NCBI GenBank assembly: GCA_029932035.1
Contig: JAOZQV010000275.1
Span: forward strand, 1-5,195
Direction of reading: 5' to 3'
Source: Deltaproteobacteria bacterium
GTDB lineage: Bacteria > Desulfobacterota > DSM-4660 > Desulfatiglandales > Desulfatiglandaceae
DNA: 5,195 bases
Shown: positions 1 to 4,711 of the stretch, piece after piece
Position numbering within the stretch: the stretch's first letter is position 1
Layout: the number at the start of each line of letters is the position of its first letter
Position numbers and translations under genes: made by a program
The notes under the pieces: generated by a model
Database searches by the model: none
What the model was told of the DNA's origin: nothing
What the model saw: only the letters and a program-made list of their open reading frames with translations

Positions 1-30
1 CATTTCCGGACGTGTGTATCTGTTGATCAT
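1..30 (-). CDS. purB: Adenylosuccinate lyase PurB, first ten codons (partial)
   Basis: The reverse strand of the left edge reads ATG followed by MINRYTRPEM, the characteristic N-terminus of bacterial adenylosuccinate lyase (family members begin MI.RYTRPEM). The rest of the gene lies outside the window. The start is fixed by a clean AGGAG ribosome binding site at 39-43, eight bases upstream of the ATG. From family knowledge, the enzyme is a cytosolic homotetramer that eliminates fumarate from SAICAR and from adenylosuccinate in purine synthesis. Only ten residues are visible, so the call rests on this N-terminal signature plus the ribosome binding site. It has the same strand as the prenyltransferase gene, but the ~250-base repeat-rich gap between them argues against tight co-transcription. 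Confidence 0.8.
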   Translation of the reverse strand, partial: MINRYTRPEM

Positions 31-38
31 GTTCGTGT

Positions 39-43
39 CTCCT
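39..43 (-). promoter_or_regulatory. Ribosome binding site of purB
   Basis: AGGAG on the minus strand lies eight bases before the ATG at 30-28. It decides that the ten-codon reading frame at the window edge is a real gene start. Confidence 0.8.
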
Positions 44-63
44 GTATTTGCGGGTGCCGAGTT

Positions 64-77
64 GCGGGTTACGGGTT
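64..77 (+). repeat. Short tandem repeat GCGGGTT/ACGGGTT
   Basis: Two adjacent 7-base units, GCGGGTT and ACGGGTT, lie in the purB leader region. They belong to a low-complexity gap of telomere-like GGGTT runs. They have no coding potential and no obvious operator symmetry. Confidence 0.5.
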
Positions 78-109
78 AAAGGTGAGTCCTGAACCCTTGA
101 ACGGTTACC

Positions 110-132
110 AACACCTAACCCGGATAAACCGG
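110..132 (+). repeat. Dispersed repeat, copy 1 (AACACCTAACCC...TAAACCGG)
   Basis: AACACCTAACCC followed by GGATAAACCGG. A second copy in the same orientation, with the small middle difference TG for GGA, starts at 2462 immediately after the stop codon of the DUF362 gene. The two copies lie on either side of the prenyltransferase/DUF362 pair. It is probably one member of a genome-wide intergenic repeat family (inference). Confidence 0.6.
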
Positions 133-138
133 ATCCAA

Positions 139-166
139 ATTGAATATTGACTATTGAATATTGACT
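139..166 (+). repeat. 14-bp tandem direct repeat, two perfect units
   Basis: The unit ATTGAATATTGACT occurs at 139-152 and again at 153-166 without mismatch, followed by a partial third unit (ATT). It is AT-rich intergenic sequence upstream of purB. The region from 31 to 283 otherwise holds only short repeats and I see no gene in it. A weak palindrome, ATCATG-6-CATGAT at 246-263, lies downstream of the prenyltransferase stop and has no T-run. Confidence 0.7.
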
Positions 167-283
167 ATTTGTGGTATCGCTTCGCTCTGTCTTTTCTAAT
201 AAAAACGATAGAATTCCTTAAATATTCAATCTAACTATGGCGTAAATCATGCGCAAACATGATGTGATTTGAACAAATTGGTG

Positions 284-1180
284 CTAAATAAACCGGCTTA
301 AAATTATGCCGAGTGAAAGGAGTAGCCCGTGGGCAATCAGGGTCTGGATGGTCAGCGCCTGTGCGGGAACTGTCCCTTCGTGGGAGAGGTATTCCCGCCA
401 AAGGATCCTCATGGCCTTCAGTGCTAAGGGAAAAGCCATGAAGGAGAAGATGATTAAATAGGAAAACCCTACAACTCCAATCAAAAAAAAGACGAATATA
501 AATGCCATTGACATTATGACACAGTAGAGATGCCTGGAATACCCAGGCCCCAATCTCACAACCAAATTCCTCTTATTTGCCCTGCGATCAGCCTCATAGT
601 CTGGAAACTGATTAATCCAGATTACCCCTGCAATGAAAAAGCCTTGAGGGACCCCGATGGCAAAGGCTGGCCAGCTCAAAGAGCCGGACATCACATAATA
701 GGTTCCTAAAGTGACAAGCGGCCCGAAGGCAATAAAGATCACCGCTTCACCCCAGCCCCGCGACATGAGTTGTAAAGGGGGCGCTGAATAGGCCCATCCA
801 GCTCCGAGACCCAGGAGCCCGATGGGGATGACAAGCGGTCTATTGAGACAGATGAGCCAGATACCAACACTGAAACCGATGGCAAAGAAGAATAATGCCA
901 TGAACAGGACCATGCGGGGGGCCAGTCCTCCATCTTGAATAGCACGGCTTCCGCCACTGAAAGGTGTTACACGCATGTTGATCGGATCGCTTCCCTTGGA
1001 GTCGAAATAGTCATTGAGCAGGTTGGCACCCGAGTGAAGACCCGCTATTCCCACAGCGCATAACAACAATATCCAAAGAGAAAAAGTTTTTGAACTCAAG
1101 GCAAAGGCTGCGCCAATGATGACCGGGACTAATGATCCTGCAAGGAACGGCGCCCTAAGTGCCTTTAGATAAATATTCAT
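284..1180 (-). CDS. UbiA-superfamily prenyltransferase, MenA-like (1,4-dihydroxy-2-naphthoate prenyltransferase type)
   Basis: An integral membrane protein of 298 residues from the ATG at 1180, about the normal MenA length. The first aspartate-rich motif is NDYFDSKGSD at residues 56-65 (Mg/diphosphate binding). It is followed by SGGSRAIQ at 75-82 and YSAPPLQL at 131-138, then the second motif DYEADRRANKR at 194-204. The remainder is hydrophobic and fits seven to nine membrane helices. This motif set is closer to MenA than to UbiA, so the likely reaction is transfer of a polyprenyl chain to a naphthoate ring in menaquinone synthesis. No other men or mqn gene is visible, so the aromatic substrate is inferred. 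An in-frame TTG at 1249 would add 23 polar residues without a ribosome binding site. The ATG is preferred because MNIYLKALRAPF matches the usual family start, although its own Shine-Dalgarno is also poor. It is divergent from the DUF362 gene. Confidence 0.85.
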   Translation of the reverse strand: MNIYLKALRAPFLAGSLVPVIIGAAFALSSKTFSLWILLLCAVGIAGLHSGANLLNDYFDSKGSDPINMRVTPFSGGSRAIQDGGLAPRMVLFMALFFFAIGFSVGIWLICLNRPLVIPIGLLGLGAGWAYSAPPLQLMSRGWGEAVIFIAFGPLVTLGTYYVMSGSLSWPAFAIGVPQGFFIAGVIWINQFPDYEADRRANKRNLVVRLGPGYSRHLYCVIMSMAFIFVFFLIGVVGFSYLIIFSFMAFPLALKAMRILWREYLSHEGTVPAQALTIQTLIAHGLLLSLGIILSRFI

Positions 1181-1332
1181 GGTTGCAAAAAGCCCGCTTT
1201 TATAGTTTAAACTCGTTAGTGGAAACCTTATTTTACGACTTCTGTTCAAGATATGATTATTTATCAGAATAACTGCGTTATTTCAACCCAGTTTAAGACC
1301 ATGACAGTGAAACGTTAAAAACCTGGCCCGCC

Positions 1333-1345
1333 CCCGCATAGCGGG
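1333..1345 (+). other. Small GC hairpin CCCGC-ATA-GCGGG in the DUF362 leader
   Basis: A perfect five-base GC stem with a three-base loop, about 50 bases upstream of the DUF362 start, in the 215-base divergent gap between the ATGs at 1180 and 1396. No U-run follows on the plus strand, so it is not a convincing intrinsic terminator. It could be a leader structure or part of a dispersed GC-rich repeat. I see no strong -35/-10 pair for either gene in this gap. Confidence 0.35.
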
Positions 1346-1382
1346 AGTCTTTGATAGGTCACGATTTTTGTCTGACATTGAT

Positions 1383-1389
1383 GGAGGAG
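1383..1389 (+). promoter_or_regulatory. Ribosome binding site of the DUF362 gene
   Basis: GGAGGAG lies six bases before the ATG at 1396. It selects this ATG over the in-frame TTG at 1351 and the ATG at 1381, both of which lie upstream of or inside the site itself. Confidence 0.85.
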
Positions 1390-1395
1390 AAAAAC

Positions 1396-2463
1396 ATGCC
1401 CAAAGTAATGATACATCCTGCGGGGTATGACAATGTCCGGCAGGCCGTGGACCGTGCTTTTGAACTCTTTCCTGTTGAGGTGACGGGCAGGAAGGTATTG
1501 ATTAAACCGAACGTGCTTCGTGCTTCGGAGGCTAAAGAAGGGATAGTAACCCATCCGGCTGTACTGCGATCAGTGGTGGAAAAAGTAGAGGGGATGGATC
1601 CTTCTTCCTTGGTAGTTGGAGACAATCCCGGTATTTTCAGCTACGGGGCCAATGAGGAGAGCTTTAAAAAAACGGGGTTGATGGAAGCTGCCAAGGGCTA
1701 TTATCAGAACATCGGTAACGACTCACAAAAGGTTGATTTTAACCCGGAATACATGCCGATGGTGAGTCTTTCTCGGGCAGTGCTTGAGGCTGATATAATC
1801 ATCAGTCTGCCAAAATTCAAAACCCACGGCCTAACGGTCATGACCGGAGCCATCAAGAACAGCTATGGCTTATTGCCGGGTGCTCAGAAAGCCCAACTGC
1901 ACAAGGCAGCGGGCAACCCTGAACGCTTCCATGAAGTGGTGGTGGAGGTATTTCGGCTTCGGGTGCCGGATCTTTTTATTGTAGATGCTGTGGTAGGTAT
2001 GGAGGGAAACGGTCCGGCTTCGCCAGACCTCCTGGACATTGGTCTCATTATGGCCTCCGACGATGCCATGGCCATGGACGCCGTCATAGCTAAAATGATG
2101 GGGTTGGAACCTGGCAGGCTGCGCTTTCTCCAGAAAGCCAAGGAGATTGGCCTGGGTGATTACGATCTTGATAAGATAGAGATCATTGGCGAGTTGAAAA
2201 CATTATCCCACTTTAAACTCCCTCCCTTGGGTGGCGAAATCATCTCGGAGAATAAGGTAATCCAGGAAATGATGCACAGCCGCACCCTACTGTTGCCACA
2301 GGCAGACGCGGAACTGTGCACAGCCTGTTGCACATGCGTTGATCAGTGTCCGGTATCGGCCCTGTCCATGAACGGCGACACCCCTCTCGTGGACGCTGAG
2401 TCCTGCATAACCTGCTTCTGCTGCCAGGAAATCTGCCCGGAAAAGGCGATCACGTTGAAGTAA
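1396..2463 (+). CDS. DUF362 domain protein with C-terminal 2x[4Fe-4S] ferredoxin domain
   Basis: 355 residues from the ATG chosen by its Shine-Dalgarno. Residues ~1-290 form a DUF362 domain with its usual conserved blocks: VLIKPNVLR near 30, VVGDNPG near 80, LPKFKTHGLT followed by GAIKNSYGLLPG around 140-165, and VVGMEGNGP near 205. The C-terminus is a bacterial-type ferredoxin with two CxxCxxCxxxCP motifs, Cys308/311/314/318 and Cys337/340/343/347. Each motif carries one extra adjacent cysteine (Cys312 and Cys342). No signal peptide or membrane segment is seen, so it is probably cytosolic. DUF362-ferredoxin proteins are common in anaerobes and are thought to be redox proteins, but I know of no established reaction and assign none. 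It is divergent from the MenA-like gene, so a shared promoter region and a quinone or electron-transfer link are possible but unproven. Confidence 0.9.
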   Translation: MPKVMIHPAGYDNVRQAVDRAFELFPVEVTGRKVLIKPNVLRASEAKEGIVTHPAVLRSVVEKVEGMDPSSLVVGDNPGIFSYGANEESFKKTGLMEAAKGYYQNIGNDSQKVDFNPEYMPMVSLSRAVLEADIIISLPKFKTHGLTVMTGAIKNSYGLLPGAQKAQLHKAAGNPERFHEVVVEVFRLRVPDLFIVDAVVGMEGNGPASPDLLDIGLIMASDDAMAMDAVIAKMMGLEPGRLRFLQKAKEIGLGDYDLDKIEIIGELKTLSHFKLPPLGGEIISENKVIQEMMHSRTLLLPQADAELCTACCTCVDQCPVSALSMNGDTPLVDAESCITCFCCQEICPEKAITLK

Positions 2464-2484
2464 CACCTAACCCTGTAAACCGGA
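2462..2484 (+). repeat. Dispersed repeat, copy 2 (AACACCTAACCC...TAAACCGG)
   Basis: AACACCTAACCC followed by TGTAAACCGGA, beginning inside the TAA stop of the DUF362 gene. It is the same orientation and nearly the same sequence as the copy at 110-132. Confidence 0.6.
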
Positions 2485-2487
2485 AAA

Positions 2488-2524
2488 GTGCCTAAAGTGA
2501 GCTAAAGTGCCTAAAATGCCTAAA
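2488..2524 (+). repeat. Degenerate 9-10 bp tandem repeat, four units of GTGCCTAAA type
   Basis: Consecutive units GTGCCTAAA, GTGAGCTAAA, GTGCCTAAA and ATGCCTAAA lie just downstream of the DUF362 gene. No hairpin or T-run is present, so this is not an intrinsic terminator. It is probably a dispersed intergenic element of the host genome (inference). Confidence 0.7.
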
Positions 2525-2525
2525 G

Positions 2526-2668
2526 TTATGGTAAACACTGAGGGATATATGACAAATCTTTTGCAAACACTTGACCCTTCGTGAGCTTCTCTTTTGCCAA
2601 ATTGCCCCAGGACCTCGGTCAAGGCATTCCACTACTATGGCTTTTGCAGTTTCCTCAATAGATTTCGA
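2526..2668 (-). pseudogene. Possible frameshifted gene relic directly downstream of the DUF6398 gene
   Basis: Protein-like sequence continues after the DUF6398 stop, in the same frame: SKSIEETAKAIVVECLDRGP and then GAIWQ, to about 2594. Shifting one base near 2594-2602 gives a second protein-like stretch, LAKEKLTKGQVFAKDLSYIP then QCLP, which ends at a TAA (2528-2526). Together they read as one C-terminal fragment of about 45 residues with a single frameshift. I do not recognise the family. The evidence is only the protein-like composition of the two stretches and the natural stop, so this may be chance. Confidence 0.3.
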
Positions 2669-2674
2669 ACCATA

Positions 2675-3292
2675 TTAAGGATCATCAAATAGGCTCAGTT
2701 GCCCATCCTGATCCTTTCTCTTGTCCCTGGCAATCTCTCGGTTGATCTCTGCTCGTCGGGCCTTTTCCTCCTCAGTCTTTCGTTCTTTTAGCCGTTTCTG
2801 TTCAGCCATATATTCTTGAAACTCTTTTTCTTCTTTCTCGTCGGCAAATTCAACCACTATCTCGGGTTTAGGCAACATACTCTTTGGAATTACCAAACCA
2901 TTTGGAAGCTCGACCAATGTCAGTGCGTCTGATATTTCGGGGCTGCAATAACCTTGAGTACCAATTCCAAGATTACAGGCCTTTTCAATCTGAGTAGCTT
3001 TGTTGCCGATGGTCGATTTCTTGGTGCCAAAGAAATCGCAGATGGTATCGCCTGAAAGAAACAATTCGTTTTCCGGATCAAACAGAAAATTGAGGCGGGC
3101 GATGACATAGATAATTGAGGCCGCCCATATTTCCTTCTTCCCTCGTATTATTGAAATCTTCCGCTTCCGGCCCAGGGTATCGCATAACCTCAGGGCATAG
3201 CCCTGCAAATCTTCATTCAAGTGCTCAATGCAAAAGGAAACCACCAGTTCCTCGATTTCTTTCAATCGTTCATCTTTTGCAACTTTTTCCAT
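2675..3292 (-). CDS. DUF6398 domain protein with C-terminal clamp-binding-like motif
   Basis: 205 residues, ATG start at 3292 with a good AGAGAGGA ribosome binding site five bases upstream. Residues ~10-110 match the DUF6398 pattern as I remember it: a helical segment, GKKEIWAASIIYVIARLNFL followed by FDPE at 51-74, then a helix-turn-helix-like part LSGDTICDFFGTKKSTIG at 79-96. The fold may resemble a single cyclin/TFIIB-type helical repeat (inference). Residues ~150-195 are a highly charged, probably coiled helix rich in Glu, Lys and Arg. The protein ends GQLSLFDDP. QLSLF at 198-202 equals the QL(S/D)LF consensus used by bacterial proteins to bind the DNA polymerase III beta sliding clamp. 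No signal peptide or membrane segment is present. The function is unknown. It lies 91 bases downstream of the truncated pglZ on the same strand, with which it may once have shared a transcript. Confidence 0.8.
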   Translation of the reverse strand: MEKVAKDERLKEIEELVVSFCIEHLNEDLQGYALRLCDTLGRKRKISIIRGKKEIWAASIIYVIARLNFLFDPENELFLSGDTICDFFGTKKSTIGNKATQIEKACNLGIGTQGYCSPEISDALTLVELPNGLVIPKSMLPKPEIVVEFADEKEEKEFQEYMAEQKRLKERKTEEEKARRAEINREIARDKRKDQDGQLSLFDDP

Positions 3293-3297
3293 TGTGA

Positions 3298-3305
3298 TCC
3301 TCTCT
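3298..3305 (-). promoter_or_regulatory. Ribosome binding site of the DUF6398 gene
   Basis: AGAGAGGA on the minus strand, five bases before the ATG at 3292. It supports this start. Confidence 0.7.
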
Positions 3306-3382
3306 GCGATTTCTATTTCTTGTCTTGTTGCATTTCATTTCTTTCTACCTTGTAGTAAATCCTCACGCAGGATATCCAGATG

Positions 3383-3637
3383 TCAGTCAGCCTCGTAATC
3401 AGGTTCTTCGGTAGGAGAATAGACGAGATACCGGCCATCCGAATCGTCTCGTTCCATGCGGATTTTTGCTTCTAACGCACCAATTTGATCCAGCCGGAGG
3501 ATACTGAGGCCTTCGGGAAGATTCAGCAAGGAGAGGGTGATGGTGAACTCCTGATCCGGGTCGTTCCAGAAAATGATGCGGCGGCCTTCTTCGTTGAAAA
3601 GGCGGATGAGGGCGTTTTCGATCTGCGAATTGTCCAT
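3383..3637 (-). pseudogene. pglZ: BREX phosphatase PglZ, N-terminal remnant (truncated gene)
   Basis: The reading frame encodes 84 residues from the ATG at 3637 (a GTG at 3649 is also in frame). Residues 5-84 follow the N-terminus of BREX type 1 PglZ (type A) closely: QIENALIRLFNEEGRRIIFW at 5-24, NDPDQEF at 25-31, LRLDQIGALEAKIRMERDD at 47-65 and GRYLVYSPTEEPDYEAD at 68-84. Full-length PglZ has roughly 800-900 residues with an alkaline-phosphatase-like core, so only about a tenth is left and the catalytic part is missing. The frame stops at TGA where the family continues with Trp (DWLLDI). Beyond the stop, HLDI still resembles the family to about 3371, after which similarity ends. The frame then closes at 3335. 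It is therefore a decayed 5' end with a nonsense change plus a large downstream deletion. Known BREX proteins act together in anti-phage methylation and exclusion. This remnant cannot do that. Confidence 0.75.
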
Positions 3638-3643
3638 TTCTTT

Positions 3644-3712
3644 AACCACGAATTACACGAATAGCACGAATATGAAAAATTTTGACCAAGGATTACATGG
3701 ATACCACGGGTG
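3644..3712 (-). repeat. 9-bp-period repeat block, left copy
   Basis: On the plus strand CACGAAT occurs three times at exact 9-base spacing (3647-3653, 3656-3662, 3665-3671), followed by GGATTACATGGAT at 3690-3702. The 19 bases AACCACGAATTACACGAAT at 3644-3662 are the perfect reverse complement of 4546-4564, and 3690-3702 is the perfect reverse complement of 4584-4596. The block lies between the small antitoxin-like gene and the pglZ start. This repeat type recurs in intergenic DNA of many environmental bacteria (from memory). Confidence 0.75.
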
Positions 3713-3718
3713 AATCAT

Positions 3719-3922
3719 TTAACGTCTGGCGGCTTCATTCTCCATTGCCAGCATCGTTGTTTCAATCTGATCGGCAGGGATCTCTTTTACCTTATCCGCC
3801 TCCCAAACTACCACCGGGGTGGCGGTTTCTTTTGCCCGCTGAATGACTTTCTTCGCGGCCTGTCGAAAGGCCGCATCGGCTTTCCATGATAAACTCTCGT
3901 TTTGACTGTTTTTTGTGTCCAT
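3719..3922 (-). CDS. Small putative antitoxin partner of the zeta-like kinase
   Basis: 67 residues from the ATG at 3922. The start is chosen because AAGGA at 3931-3935 lies eight bases upstream and the ATG follows the kinase stop by only four bases. Longer in-frame starts would overlap the kinase 3' end by up to 80 bases. The N-terminal half is a basic amphipathic helix, WKADAAFRQAAKKVIQRAKE at 13-32. It is followed by a strand-like segment TPVVVWEADKVKEIPADQI at 35-53 and an acidic/basic tail. Small proteins with a helix followed by a 'TPvVvW..gkv.eI' segment are often encoded beside zeta-type kinases (from memory). The tight coupling supports a toxin-antitoxin pair in which this product neutralises or regulates the kinase. 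This is inferred from size and position and no partner-binding motif is proven. It could instead be a helper protein. Confidence 0.6.
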   Translation of the reverse strand: MDTKNSQNESLSWKADAAFRQAAKKVIQRAKETATPVVVWEADKVKEIPADQIETTMLAMENEAARR

Positions 3923-3926
3923 GGAT

Positions 3927-4547
3927 TTATTCCTTTGCATCTCTCGTGATTTGCGTGAACAGATCGGGATGAAAAACCTGGAGTTCTTCGTCTTCTTCAT
4001 AAGCAACTACTTCTGGTGGAAGTCGTGAGCCGTCATAGAGCCGCCAGACATCTGCAAGCGGACGGTAAAGGTGAAACAAGTTCCGTATCCCTGATTCGAA
4101 TCGTCTTCGGATAACATGTTCGGGGACATTGTGACCTCCTTGCCGAACGCGGTTCTTCACACGGGCTACAGCCACATCTGCGCTCGGGAGCCAAAGGAAG
4201 AATAATACAACCCGGTAACCGGTACGCTTCATTTCCGTGAGCAGGCGCACATAGCCACGTCCGGAAAGGGTCGTCTCAAACCCGAAGTTTTCTTTTGCAG
4301 CGGTAAGTTCCTTTATCCTGGTCAGAAGCAAGCGCCCGGCTCTCACATTTTGCGTCTCCGGAGCAAACGGCGACAGACCTGCGGCGATCAGGTCGGCGTT
4401 CAGGAATTCACGACAGTACACAAAGTCCGGCAAAAATTCGTTGGCAAACGTGGTTTTCCCGGCTCCATTCGGTCCGGCAATCACGTAAACCGTCGGATAT
4501 TCACTCTGAATCTTGTCTTCTTCTGGCTTGGCTTCTGTATTTTTCAT
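3927..4547 (-). CDS. Zeta-toxin-like P-loop kinase (COG4185-type ATPase)
   Basis: 206 residues, ATG at 4547. Walker A is GPNGAGKTT at 25-33, preceded by strand YVIA. FLNADLIAAGLSPF at 48-61 carries the Asn-Ala-Asp element typical of stand-alone zeta-like kinases. FGFETTLSGRGY at 88-99 is the ExT(T/S)L segment that places the substrate. RVKNRVRQGGHNVPEHVIRRRF at 129-150 is the lid, rich in arginine, with the family's RV..GGH.VP signature. All expected elements are present, so the enzyme looks intact. Zeta toxins phosphorylate UDP-N-acetylglucosamine. Whether this branch uses that substrate is not known from sequence. The ATG lies at the edge of the repeat at 4546-4564 and has no Shine-Dalgarno, so expression may be low or use another signal. 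The small gene downstream is translationally coupled. The pair sits between remnants of pglX and pglZ. Confidence 0.85.
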   Translation of the reverse strand: MKNTEAKPEEDKIQSEYPTVYVIAGPNGAGKTTFANEFLPDFVYCREFLNADLIAAGLSPFAPETQNVRAGRLLLTRIKELTAAKENFGFETTLSGRGYVRLLTEMKRTGYRVVLFFLWLPSADVAVARVKNRVRQGGHNVPEHVIRRRFESGIRNLFHLYRPLADVWRLYDGSRLPPEVVAYEEDEELQVFHPDLFTQITRDAKE

Positions 4548-4610
4548 TCGTGTAATTCGTGGTTGCTATCCATTTGCTTTTTAATCCATGTAATCCGTGT
4601 AATCTGCGGA
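4546..4610 (+). repeat. 9-bp-period repeat block, right copy
   Basis: ATTCGTGTA/ATTCGTGGT at 4546-4563 and ATCCATGTA/ATCCGTGTA/ATCTGCGGA at 4584-4610 are tandem 9-base units. The block is inverted relative to the one at 3644-3712 and shares perfect 19-base and 13-base stretches with it. Its first bases overlap the start codon of the zeta-like kinase, so it forms the leader of that gene. The order of the two shared stretches is not mirrored, so it is not a simple transposon terminal inverted repeat. Confidence 0.75.
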
Positions 4611-4711
4611 TCATTCTTTCTTTTTCCCGGTTATCGCCTTTACCCCGCCAATAGATCCCCGAATTTCCCATATTTTACCTTTACACCATCGTTCAGGTCA
4701 AGACTGACTTT
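4611..4711 (-). pseudogene. pglX: C-terminal remnant of a PglX-like BREX DNA methyltransferase, frameshifted
   Basis: The minus strand from 4711 reads KVSLDLNDGVKVKYGKFGDL then LAG and TAA (4642-4640). Skipping one base at 4643-4646 restores the frame: VKAITGKKKE and a natural TGA at 4613-4611. The combined end, roughly LDLNDGVKVKYGKFGDLLA(E)VKAITGKKKE, matches my memory of PglX C-termini (DDGVKVNYGKFGDLLAEVKAVTG). The missing residue is explained by loss of one base from a GAG codon. Intact PglX has about 1,100-1,200 residues, so only the last ~35 codons remain, with no methyltransferase motif. The nearby pglZ remnant on the same strand, in the order expected for BREX type 1, strengthens the call. 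The similarity is from memory and the fragment is short, so the family assignment is moderate. Confidence 0.55.

Noticed and set aside
739..957. Alternative minus-strand frame inside the MenA-like gene
   Set aside because: It overlaps the conserved prenyltransferase motifs in another frame and has no domain or ribosome binding site.
1187..1201. AAAAGC-CC-GCTTTT palindrome before the MenA-like start as a terminator
   Set aside because: The two-base loop is too small for a good hairpin, and the position upstream of a start codon does not fit termination.
1884..2141. Minus-strand open frame inside the DUF362 gene
   Set aside because: It is a shadow of a clearly conserved coding region, with composition rich in Ser, Thr and Arg typical of antisense frames.
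3335..3385. Recoding of the pglZ TGA as Trp or selenocysteine
   Set aside because: The frame closes again after 15 codons without further PglZ similarity, so readthrough would not restore a protein. TGA also serves as the natural stop at 4613-4611.
3923..4006. Longer N-terminus for the small antitoxin-like protein
   Set aside because: It would overlap the kinase 3' end. The ATG at 3922 has a better-placed Shine-Dalgarno and gives the expected small-protein size.
3644..4610. Repeat blocks as a CRISPR array or transposon ends
   Set aside because: There are no regular spacers and no transposase, and the order of the two shared stretches is not mirrored as terminal inverted repeats would be.
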